A DNA stretch of 64,000 bases from assembly GCA_018714405.1 (NCBI GenBank), contig DVNM01000002.1:1-64000 (forward strand), read 5' to 3'. How positions within the stretch are numbered: the stretch's first letter is position 1; each line of letters begins with the position of its first letter. The DNA is from Scybalenecus merdavium. GTDB lineage: Bacteria > Bacillota > Clostridia > Oscillospirales > Acutalibacteraceae. The translations under genes were made by a program, and so were the position numbers. This document shows, in pieces, positions 50,469 through 57,126 of the stretch. The notes beneath the pieces are model-generated. The model saw nothing but the letters and a program-made list of their open reading frames with translations, was not told where the DNA came from and ran no database searches.

Positions 50469-51995
50469 ATGAAATTTGTAATTGGTATCGACCTGGGCAC
50501 TTCCGCCACCAAAACCGTTTTGTTTGATGAAACCGGCAGCCGCATCGCATCTGCGGCAAAGGAATACCCGCTTTCGCAGCCGCAAAACGGCTGGGCCGAG
50601 CATGACCCGCAGGACTGGGTCACGGCGGCGGCAGAGACCTTGCGGGCTGTTTTGGAAAAGAGCCGTGTTTCGGCACAGGATGTTGCGGCCATCGGAATCT
50701 CCGGGCAAATGCATGGTTTGGTGATGCTGGATGAAGCCGGTGCGGTGCTTCGCCCTGCGATTTTGTGGTGCGATCAGCGCACAGATAGGGAATGTGCTGA
50801 AATCACCGAGCGTGTGGGGGCAAAGCGGCTGATCGACATTACGGCCAACCCCGCGCTGACCGGTTTTACGGCTTCTAAAATCATGTGGGTCAAAAAGCAT
50901 GAACCGCAGCTTTACAGCCGGTGCCGCCACATTTTGCTGCCGAAAGACTATTTGCGCTATAAACTGACCGGCGATTTTGCAACAGAAATGTCCGACGCTT
51001 CCGGCATGCAGCTTTTAGATGTGCCCAACCGGTGCTGGTCACAGGAAGTACTGGATGCGCTGGGTGTTGAACCGTCTATGCTTGGTAAGCTATATGAGTC
51101 ACCGGAAGTTACGGGCACGGTCCATGCTGAGGCGGCGCGGCTGACCGGGCTTGCCGCCGGCACAAAAGTGGTCGGCGGCGCAGGGGATAATGCGGCTGCT
51201 GCCGTTGGAACCGGTGTTGTTTGCGACGGTCGTGCGTTTACCACCATCGGTACTTCGGGCGTTGTTTTTGCGCACACTAGCGCACCGGTCATTGACCCGA
51301 AAGGCCGCGTGCACACATTTTGCTGTGCCGTTCCCGGGGCATGGCATGTGATGGGGGTAACACAAGCCGCCGGTCTTTCATTGCAATGGCTTAAAAACAA
51401 TTTCTGTGCGTCCGAGATCGAGCAGGCCAAGCAGACCGGCACAGATGTGTATAAAATTATGGATGACGAGGCGTCGCAGATCCCGATCGGCGCTGAAAAG
51501 CTTCTGTATCTTCCGTACCTGATGGGGGAGCGTACGCCCCATCTGGATGCAAACTGCCGCGGCGTGTTTTTTGGGCTCTCTGCCATGCATACGCGTGCGC
51601 ATCTGATCCGTTCTGTTATGGAAGGCGTTGGGTATTCCCTTATGGACTGTATGCATGTTCTGAAAGATATGGGTATTGCGCCGCTACAGATGCTGGTCAC
51701 GGGCGGCGGGGGTAAAAGCGCGCTTTGGCGGCAAATGCTGTGCGACATGTTTTCCGTTCCGGTCTGTTCGGCCGCATCCTACGAAAGTCCGGCGCTGGGC
51801 GCCGCGATTTTGGCGGCCGTCGGCGCAGGACTTTACGAAAGCGTGGAAGCCGCATGCGCCGTTATGGTAAAAAAAGGCGGTGCCATTTTGCAGCCTGTTC
51901 GTGCACATACAGAAATTTATCATACCTATCACAATTTGTATAAAAAACTGTATTCATCTTTGCAAGAAGATTACAAAACGCTTGCACAGATATAA
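50469..51995 (+). CDS. xylB: Xylulokinase XylB
   Basis: A 508-residue FGGY-family sugar kinase that phosphorylates D-xylulose to xylulose 5-phosphate. IGIDLGTSATKTVLFDETG is the ATP-binding start, GISGQMHGLVMLD is typical of XylB, AILWCDQRTDREC and TASKIMWVKKHEP mark the first domain, and VTGGGGKSALWRQMLCDMF the FGGY signature region. It starts 10 bases after xylA with AAAGGG. It is the last gene before the terminator. Confidence 0.95.
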   Translation: MKFVIGIDLGTSATKTVLFDETGSRIASAAKEYPLSQPQNGWAEHDPQDWVTAAAETLRAVLEKSRVSAQDVAAIGISGQMHGLVMLDEAGAVLRPAILWCDQRTDRECAEITERVGAKRLIDITANPALTGFTASKIMWVKKHEPQLYSRCRHILLPKDYLRYKLTGDFATEMSDASGMQLLDVPNRCWSQEVLDALGVEPSMLGKLYESPEVTGTVHAEAARLTGLAAGTKVVGGAGDNAAAAVGTGVVCDGRAFTTIGTSGVVFAHTSAPVIDPKGRVHTFCCAVPGAWHVMGVTQAAGLSLQWLKNNFCASEIEQAKQTGTDVYKIMDDEASQIPIGAEKLLYLPYLMGERTPHLDANCRGVFFGLSAMHTRAHLIRSVMEGVGYSLMDCMHVLKDMGIAPLQMLVTGGGGKSALWRQMLCDMFSVPVCSAASYESPALGAAILAAVGAGLYESVEAACAVMVKKGGAILQPVRAHTEIYHTYHNLYKKLYSSLQEDYKTLAQI

Positions 51996-52029
51996 ATTAA
52001 TACCGGTTTTGTACGGAGGACCGGTGTCA

Positions 52030-52062
52030 AAAGCACTCGTCTTTTACGATGGGTGCTTTTTG
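52030..52062 (+). terminator. Terminator at the end of the sugar operon
   Basis: AGCACTCGTC / GATGGGTGCT stem with two G-T wobbles, then T5. Confidence 0.75.
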
Positions 52063-52163
52063 TTTATGGGTCAAAAGGTGTTTTTACTGTGGACTTTCTG
52101 ATTTGCGTATGCTATTATGAAACTGGAAAAGCATCTGAATAATAAATATGGAGGCTGCGGTAT

Positions 52164-52520
52164 ATATGGCTTGACGATTATTTGATGGCCCGGCCGGGCG
52201 TAACGAAAGATTTTAAACCGGAGTGGAACTGGATACGCTATCAAATCGGCGGCAAGCTGTTTGCCGCAGTCTGTTTGAACAGCCAGGACAGGGCGAAATA
52301 TATTACGCTTAAGCTGACGCCGGATGACGGTGCTTTCTTAAGACAGAAATATGACGATATCATTCCCGGCTACTATATGAACAAGGTGCACTGGAACTCG
52401 GTAGACCCGGACGGCGCCGTGCCCGATGAGCTGCTGAAAGAAATGCTGGACAAGTCTTATGACCTGGTGCTAAGCAGTTTCAGCAAAAAGAAACAGGCGG
52501 AAATTTTAAACGCTATGTAA
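52164..52520 (+). CDS. MmcQ/YjbR-family protein with a probable ATA start
   Basis: A small CyaY-like alpha/beta protein of about 118 residues. KPEWNWIRYQIGGKLFAAVC, ITLKLTPDDGAFLRQ, IIPGYYMNKVHWNSV and ELLKEMLDKSYDLVLS match the MmcQ/YjbR family, usually annotated as DNA-binding, function unclear. Family members carry a W-L-D-x-Y-L-like start before the PG motif, and that stretch is encoded here upstream of the first TTG/ATG (52182/52185). The only initiation point that includes it is an ATA at 52164, nine bases after GGAGG (52150-52154). Either ATA is used or one base was lost after the ATG at 52148. Confidence 0.65.
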   Translation: MWLDDYLMARPGVTKDFKPEWNWIRYQIGGKLFAAVCLNSQDRAKYITLKLTPDDGAFLRQKYDDIIPGYYMNKVHWNSVDPDGAVPDELLKEMLDKSYDLVLSSFSKKKQAEILNAM

Positions 52521-52620
52521 TTTCCGTCAGCTCCAGCTGCAGAGCATGGTAAACGTTTTAACATAAGCGTGCATCTTAGTGAAAAGCTTGCCGGGGTTTC
52601 ATATGAAAGGAAATACGAAA

Positions 52621-52838
52621 TGCACCGAAAAGATCAGGCGAAATATATTTTGCATAACAGTGGCTTGCTTCGCGAACTGCAAAAATACGGTGCGGTGCAT
52701 GTGATCGGCAGGCATCTGTATCCATCTGCGCCGTATACCAGTATGGAGGTTTATGACGCCGTGCTGTATGGCGTTTGGTCCTGCGCAAAAAGCTGTAAAA
52801 TGTATTCAAAAGGGAAAGGAGAAAGCAGATGCTTTTAA
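52621..52838 (+). CDS. Short hypothetical protein, possible nucleotidyltransferase remnant
   Basis: About 72 residues starting at an ATG after GAAAGG; a GTG at 52569 would give a longer form. The first 30 residues (LLRELQKYGAVHVIG) resemble the opening of small nucleotidyltransferase-fold proteins in Clostridia, which continue with a G-S-x-x-x-x-L-M and D-x-D metal motif. Here that continuation is absent, so the gene may be a truncated or rearranged copy. It overlaps the next start by ten bases. Low certainty that it is functional. Confidence 0.35.
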
Positions 52839-53146
52839 ATACCGAGCAGCAAAACCGTTTGCTGCAGGAAATCCACAATTTGGGAATCGCTGAACTGAAA
52901 ACGGTTCAGTCGCTGGACAGGCTTGACGGCAGTTATTTGAATTTGGAGTGTAAATGGCCGAATGGTAAAACCGGCCGGATCTTAGACGATGCGCAAAAGT
53001 ACTATGCGTGTCAGGTCGAGATTTCGGGCAGTGAAAAATGCTACGGCGTGGCTGCGAATGCACACATGATCGCTGTCTACCGGTACGGCTGCAATGGCAC
53101 AGATGCTGAGCTGATCCTTTGGAAGCGTTTGGAATGCATTATATAA
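52829..53146 (+). CDS. Hypothetical protein, 105 residues
   Basis: A soluble protein of 105 residues preceded by a good AAAGGAG ribosome binding site within the end of the previous frame. No signal peptide, membrane segment or family I recognise; strands such as LDRLDGSYLNLECKWPNGKTGR and CYGVAANAHMIAVYRYG suggest a small beta-rich fold. It ends four bases before a shared terminator and is convergent with the GH29 gene. Confidence 0.55.
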   Translation: MLLNTEQQNRLLQEIHNLGIAELKTVQSLDRLDGSYLNLECKWPNGKTGRILDDAQKYYACQVEISGSEKCYGVAANAHMIAVYRYGCNGTDAELILWKRLECII

Positions 53147-53190
53147 AAACGATCCCCCGGGACGATATGCCTTTCGGGGGATCGTTTTTA
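53145..53190. terminator. Bidirectional terminator
   Basis: AAAAACGATCCCCC / GGGGGATCGTTTTT arms between convergent genes, with T runs on either strand. Confidence 0.9.
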
Positions 53191-53202
53191 TATATATACC
53201 TT

Positions 53203-54798
53203 TTAAGGTTTTTTGTAAAGCTGTATGCTGCGCAGCACAGGGTTGCTGCGGGATTGGCGGATCACGATGCGGATACCTTCGGCCTTTTCCGGGTTACGCC
53301 GGTTTTCGTCGAGCTTGCAGATTTTTTTCGAGCCAATGACCGTGCAGGCCTCCGCTTTTTTATAGTAACCGTCGGTTTTTACATACACGTCAAAAGCTTC
53401 GATGCGTTGGCTGTATGCAAGATCTTCCTGCAGTACCACGCGCGATATGGTACATGGTTTTTCCAGGTCTATATCTAAAATATACGCATTGTCTTCAAAC
53501 ATATAGCTGGTATCACCGTTGAGCAGGGCGCCGGCCTGCTCATTTTGGCGCATATCGTTTGCATTGCCAACCGTTATTTTGGCGTTTTCAATAGGCTTTG
53601 AAAAATCATGGGCGATCTGCTCGCCAAAAGCCTGCAGCGCCTGCACATCCGGTTCAGCAATGACGCCTTCCTTGTTGGGCGGCACGTTCAGCAGGAAAAA
53701 AGCGTTGCCGCCGACGGTGCGGTAATACATGTCGGTCAGTGTTTCGGCGCTTTTTACGGTGTTGTCCTCGCTTTCATGGTAAAACCAGCCTTTGCGGATG
53801 GAAACATCGGCTTCTGCCGGCTTGAAAGCCAGTGTTTTGTATTGCAAAACGACCTCTCGGCTGCCGACATCTTCGGCGTCGGAAGCTACGGCCTGCAATT
53901 TGCCGGTGTCGTCAGCATTTTGCTGTGAACGTGCCTCGATCGCCTCCGCGCTTTCACTGCCGCGCGAGATCACGCTCCATTCACTTTCACGCGTGTCGGC
54001 TGCTTCATTTCCGATCCAGCGCACGTCCGGACCCTGATTCGCGATCACACAGTTTGGCTGCAGTTCTCGGATCACGGCAAAATACCGGTCCAGGTCGTAT
54101 TCAAAATCGGGCGCATCCTCACCCTTGGCGCCGTCAAACCAAATGGCAAACAGTTCGCCGTAGTTGGTGCACAGCTCGGTCAGCTGGTTCACGAAGAAAT
54201 CGTTGTAGGCATCGGTGCCGTATGTCTCTTCGTGCATGTCCCATGGTGAAAGGTAAATGCCGAATTTCATGCCGTATTTTTTGCAGCTGTCAGAGACCTG
54301 TTTTACAATGTCGCCTTTGCCGTCCATGTAGGGGCTGTTTTTAATGCTGTGTTCGGTGTAAGCGCTCGGCCACAGGCAGAAACCGTCGTGGTGCTTTACG
54401 GTGAAAATAACGCCCTGGCTGCCGGATTCTTTCAGTACACGGACCCACTGGTCGGTGTCTACTTTTGTCGGATTGAACTGGGCAGGGTCTTCTTCGCCGG
54501 TGCCCCACTCCTGGTCGGTAAAGGTATTCATGCCGTAGTGGATGAACGAGTAGTACCCCATGTCGCTGTATTCTACCTGCAGCGGGGTGGGGCGAACGGA
54601 GATCAGGCGCTCTACATCGGCGCCTTCTTTGGCGTAGCCGTTGTTGTCGGTTGCCCAGCCTTTTTCAAAAACGCGGTCATCGGGTGCATAGCGCATTGGG
54701 GCAAACAGAGTCGTACAAACGACCAGCGCGATCACGACCAAAACGGCCAGTGCGGCACCGCCGAACATGATAGCAGGGTGTGTTCTTTTGATTTTCAC
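53203..54798 (-). CDS. Membrane-anchored alpha-L-fucosidase, GH29
   Basis: A 531-residue GH29 enzyme with an uncleaved N-terminal anchor (helix at about 10-32), so the catalytic part faces outside. The barrel shows YSFIHYGMNTFTDQEWG (80-98), TVKHHDGFCLWPS with the His pair 136-137, and nucleophile Asp222 in AIWFDGAKGE. The C-terminal 130 residues form a beta-sandwich with a discoidin/F5-8 type look (IDLEKPCTISRVVLQEDLAYSQRIEAFDVYV). The start is a GTG at 54796-54798 after AGAGGGA; the ATG at 54806 meets a stop at once. It releases alpha-linked L-fucose at the cell surface and is the only anchored glycosidase of the region. Confidence 0.92.
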   Translation of the reverse strand: MKIKRTHPAIMFGGAALAVLVVIALVVCTTLFAPMRYAPDDRVFEKGWATDNNGYAKEGADVERLISVRPTPLQVEYSDMGYYSFIHYGMNTFTDQEWGTGEEDPAQFNPTKVDTDQWVRVLKESGSQGVIFTVKHHDGFCLWPSAYTEHSIKNSPYMDGKGDIVKQVSDSCKKYGMKFGIYLSPWDMHEETYGTDAYNDFFVNQLTELCTNYGELFAIWFDGAKGEDAPDFEYDLDRYFAVIRELQPNCVIANQGPDVRWIGNEAADTRESEWSVISRGSESAEAIEARSQQNADDTGKLQAVASDAEDVGSREVVLQYKTLAFKPAEADVSIRKGWFYHESEDNTVKSAETLTDMYYRTVGGNAFFLLNVPPNKEGVIAEPDVQALQAFGEQIAHDFSKPIENAKITVGNANDMRQNEQAGALLNGDTSYMFEDNAYILDIDLEKPCTISRVVLQEDLAYSQRIEAFDVYVKTDGYYKKAEACTVIGSKKICKLDENRRNPEKAEGIRIVIRQSRSNPVLRSIQLYKKP

Positions 54799-54854
54799 TT
54801 TTTCATCCCTCTTTCTTTGTAAAAATAAAGGAATATGTATGTATTTTCATTTTT

Positions 54855-54882
54855 AGTATAACATGTGTGAAAAAATTGTCAA
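54855..54882 (-). promoter_or_regulatory. Promoter of the GH29 gene
   Basis: On the minus strand, TTGACA (54882-54877), 16 bases, TATACT (54860-54855). Confidence 0.75.
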
Positions 54883-54904
54883 GATGTTTTCGCGGTTGCG
54901 GCGG

Positions 54905-54933
54905 TTGACATTCATTTGCCGGCTTGTTATACT
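54905..54933 (+). promoter_or_regulatory. Promoter of the acetyltransferase gene
   Basis: TTGACA (54905-54910), 17 bases, TATACT (54928-54933). Confidence 0.8.
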
Positions 54934-54968
54934 GAATGCGGCCAGTATTATGACTGGAGGGGGATTTT

Positions 54969-55568
54969 ATGGACAATAAACCAAAAGTGCCGGTCAACTG
55001 CTTGTTTCAGGGCTGCTATAACCCGGCTTTTGAAGCAGAGATCCAAAAGTGTAAGGACAAGTGCTACGCTTACAACCAGCTGAGCCCAAATGACCGCGAG
55101 GCGCAGCAGAAGATACTGAAAACGCTGCTTGGCCATATGGGGCAGGAAGTTACTTTTGTGCCGCCGTTTTGGTGTGACTATGGTTATAACATTTCGGTCG
55201 GCGACTACTTTTATGCCAATCAAAATTTCATTGTGCAGGACGGCGCAGGCATCACTTGCGGCGACCATGTGTTTATCGGGCCGAACTGCTGTTTTACAAC
55301 GGCCGAGCATCCCACCGACCCGCAGCAGCGCAAGGACGGGCTTGAAATTGCCAAGCCGGTCGTTGTGGGCAATAATGTGTGGATCGGCGCCGGGTCTACG
55401 GTTTTGGCCGGCGTTACGATCGGCGACAATACGGTCATCGGCGCCGGCAGTGTTGTGACACGGTCTATTCCGGCTGGTGTTGTAGCGGTCGGCGTACCGT
55501 GCCGCGTCGTGCGTGAGATCACGCAGGAAGACAAGTACCGTTACCCGATGTACCAGGGCACTTATTAA
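54969..55568 (+). CDS. Maltose/galactoside O-acetyltransferase (LacA/Maa/NodL family)
   Basis: A 199-residue left-handed parallel beta-helix acetyltransferase that moves acetyl from acetyl-CoA to a sugar hydroxyl. The hexapeptide repeat region (VFIGPNCCF, VVVGNNVWIGAGSTVLAGVTIGDNTVIGAG) is preceded by the helical sugar-recognition part, and the catalytic His sits in TTAEHPTDPQQR. The C terminus (GVPCRVVREI) is standard. Such enzymes are thought to detoxify non-metabolised sugars, which fits a position beside sugar genes. It is a single gene between its own promoter and a terminator. Confidence 0.93.
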   Translation: MDNKPKVPVNCLFQGCYNPAFEAEIQKCKDKCYAYNQLSPNDREAQQKILKTLLGHMGQEVTFVPPFWCDYGYNISVGDYFYANQNFIVQDGAGITCGDHVFIGPNCCFTTAEHPTDPQQRKDGLEIAKPVVVGNNVWIGAGSTVLAGVTIGDNTVIGAGSVVTRSIPAGVVAVGVPCRVVREITQEDKYRYPMYQGTY

Positions 55569-55599
55569 ACGATGTGCTTTTTGAAGCAAGGATAAAATG

Positions 55600-55640
55600 C
55601 AAACACCGCAAAGGCAGCAGCTTTTGCGGTGTTTTGCGTT
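55600..55640. terminator. Terminator between convergent genes
   Basis: AAACACCGCAAA / TTTGCGGTGTTT hairpin followed by TGCGTTTTG; it can serve both neighbours. Confidence 0.8.
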
Positions 55641-55648
55641 TTGTGTAT

Positions 55649-56386
55649 TTACTTCAGGTAATGGCGCCGTTTGCCCAGCGTTATCTTGCCGTATTCGATC
55701 GCTGTGTGCGGGCAGATGCTGATGCATGCCTGGCACTGCGTACAGTTGCCGTGCCAGCTTGGCCGCCCGTTTTCCAAAGTGATGTTTTTGAGCGGGCAGA
55801 CCTTTGTGCACAGTCCGCAGCCGGTGCAGGCGTCTGTTGCATAAAACTTTTTGTCATGGACAAAGAGCTTGTAAAACACCGGATTTACAATATATGTTAA
55901 AAAGGAAGAGCCGCGTACAGCCGGCAGAGGTTTTCCGGCGCGTATGGTATCGGCAAGCTGTTTGACCGTTTCTTCTCCGGCCAGGACAAGCTTCCGGGCA
56001 ACGTCCTGCGGAGGCGAATCAAACATGCAAATGTAGTTTTCCGGCATTTGGACAGCGGCAATACCCTGAAAATGCAGGCCGATCTGCCGGCACACCGTTT
56101 TCGCGTGGTGCATGGCGTTGCCGATGTTGCTGCCGCAGCTTAAAACAAAGTAAGCGTTTTTACCGCCTTCAAACCGGGCCTGTCTTAAGTAGTTTTCAAA
56201 AATGCGGGGTATGCGGTAGGCGTAAGCCGGGCAAACAAAAACGTAAGCTGCCGCTTTGTTTTGAAATGCGGGGAATTGCTTTTCTCGTAAATCCGCCGTA
56301 ATGTCGTATGCTTCGTCGTGCAGCTGTGCTGCCAGCACCTGCGCCAGCTTTCGGCTGTTGCCGGTGCCGCTGTAATAAATAACCAT
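55649..56386 (-). CDS. EFR1-family flavodoxin-ferredoxin protein
   Basis: A 245-residue soluble redox protein. Residues 1 to about 160 are flavodoxin-like, with the FMN-phosphate loop YYSGTGNSRKLA at 4-15 and FVCPAYAYRIP. The C terminus holds two 4Fe-4S ferredoxin motifs, CTGCGLCTKVCP and CTQCQACISICP. EFR1-type proteins are common in anaerobic Firmicutes and presumably move electrons; partners are unknown. The ATG at 56384-56386 follows GGAGGG; earlier in-frame starts would cross the promoter. It is divergent from the feo operon and close to a DtxR-box-like palindrome, so iron-dependent control is plausible. Confidence 0.9.
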   Translation of the reverse strand: MVIYYSGTGNSRKLAQVLAAQLHDEAYDITADLREKQFPAFQNKAAAYVFVCPAYAYRIPRIFENYLRQARFEGGKNAYFVLSCGSNIGNAMHHAKTVCRQIGLHFQGIAAVQMPENYICMFDSPPQDVARKLVLAGEETVKQLADTIRAGKPLPAVRGSSFLTYIVNPVFYKLFVHDKKFYATDACTGCGLCTKVCPLKNITLENGRPSWHGNCTQCQACISICPHTAIEYGKITLGKRRHYLK

Positions 56387-56404
56387 CTTTTTCCCTCCGC
56401 TTTT

Positions 56405-56433
56405 ATCATACCGTAATTTACCGAAATTGTAAA
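56405..56433 (-). promoter_or_regulatory. Promoter of the EFR1 gene
   Basis: On the minus strand, TTTACA (56433-56428), 17 bases, TATGAT (56410-56405). Confidence 0.7.
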
Positions 56434-56505
56434 CCGGTTTTGGCCGCAGAATTTGCCGCAATCGCACTTAGCCGCAGGGAAAGCCGGAAAAGCGCGGCTC
56501 GAAAG

Positions 56506-56524
56506 TTAGGTTAAACTAACAAAA
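56506..56524. promoter_or_regulatory. DtxR/IdeR-box-like palindrome
   Basis: TTAGGTTAAACTAACAAAA agrees with 15 of 19 positions of the DtxR consensus (TTAGGTTAGSCTAACCTAA), with the GTTA-x-x-x-TAAC core type retained. It lies about 40 bases upstream of the feo -35. Regulator identity is inferred. Confidence 0.6.
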
Positions 56525-56546
56525 TTATTTTTTTAGGTTTTAACCG

Positions 56547-56575
56547 TTGACAAAGCGGTTAGTCTGTGATAACTT
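56547..56575 (+). promoter_or_regulatory. feo operon promoter
   Basis: Perfect TTGACA (56547-56552) and TAACTT (56570-56575) at 17 bases. GGTTTTAACC (56536-56545) sits directly before the -35. Confidence 0.65.
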
Positions 56576-56583
56576 ATATGTGG

Positions 56584-56601
56584 TTAGTTAAGGATAACTA
56601 A
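56584..56601. promoter_or_regulatory. Second dyad in the feo leader
   Basis: TTAGTTA-AGGA-TAACTAA, perfect seven-base arms, downstream of the promoter and just before the ribosome binding site. It shares the TTAG/CTAA half-sites with the DtxR-like box. Confidence 0.55.
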
Positions 56602-56613
56602 AGAGGTGAGAGA

Positions 56614-56826
56614 ATGATGCCATTGACTTTTGCGAATGTCGGCGAAGAAAACACGATTCGAAAGGTGGGCGGAAACGAAGAAACGCGCCGCTTTTTGGAA
56701 AATCTGGGTTTTGTGTCCGGCGCAAAGATCATGGTCCTTTCCCAGATCGGCGGCAATGTAATTGTGAACGTTAAGGATTCGCGCGTTGCCGTCAATGCGG
56801 AAATGGCACGCCACATCATGATATAA
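56614..56826 (+). CDS. feoA: FeoA-type SH3-like protein, first copy
   Basis: A 70-residue FeoA-domain protein (core about residues 1-68: MPLTFANVGEENTIRKVGG, FLENLGFVSGAKIMVLSQ, VIVNVKDSRVAVNAEMARHI). FeoA proteins are small SH3-like partners needed for FeoB-dependent ferrous iron uptake. It starts after AGGTGAG as first gene of the feo operon. The second ATG (56617) is equally possible. The tail RVAVNAEMARHIM matches the family C terminus. Confidence 0.88.
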   Translation: MMPLTFANVGEENTIRKVGGNEETRRFLENLGFVSGAKIMVLSQIGGNVIVNVKDSRVAVNAEMARHIMI

Positions 56827-56872
56827 CCTGACCGCCGGTCAGTTTGTAGAAATAGAAAGGAGTTGCAGTCAT

Positions 56873-57091
56873 ATGACGCTTGGTGAGGCAAAGGTAGGCA
56901 GCACGGTCACGGTCGTAAAGATCGAGGGCGACAGCGCCTATAAGCGCCGTATTATGGACATGGGTCTTACCAAAGGCACAGAGATTTACATCCGCAAAGT
57001 TGCACCGCTTGGCGATCCGGTCGAGATCACGGTGCGCGGTTATGAATTATCTGTGCGCAAAAATGACGCGCAGTGCGTTGAAGTTAAGTAA
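56873..57091 (+). CDS. feoA: FeoA-type SH3-like protein, second copy
   Basis: A 72-residue FeoA-domain protein (TLGEAKVGSTVTVVKIEG, RRIMDMGLTKGTEIYIRKVAPLGDPVEITVRGYELSVRK). It fits the FeoA consensus better than the first copy, especially G-D-P-V/I-E-I-x-V-R-G-Y-x-L-S-L/V-R. It starts after GAAAGGAGTTG, 46 bases downstream of the first copy and 35 bases before feoB. Two non-identical FeoA proteins before one FeoB is a recurrent Clostridia arrangement. Confidence 0.93.
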   Translation: MTLGEAKVGSTVTVVKIEGDSAYKRRIMDMGLTKGTEIYIRKVAPLGDPVEITVRGYELSVRKNDAQCVEVK

Positions 57092-57126
57092 GACACCTGT
57101 AAATCACTGTACATAAGGAGGATAAC

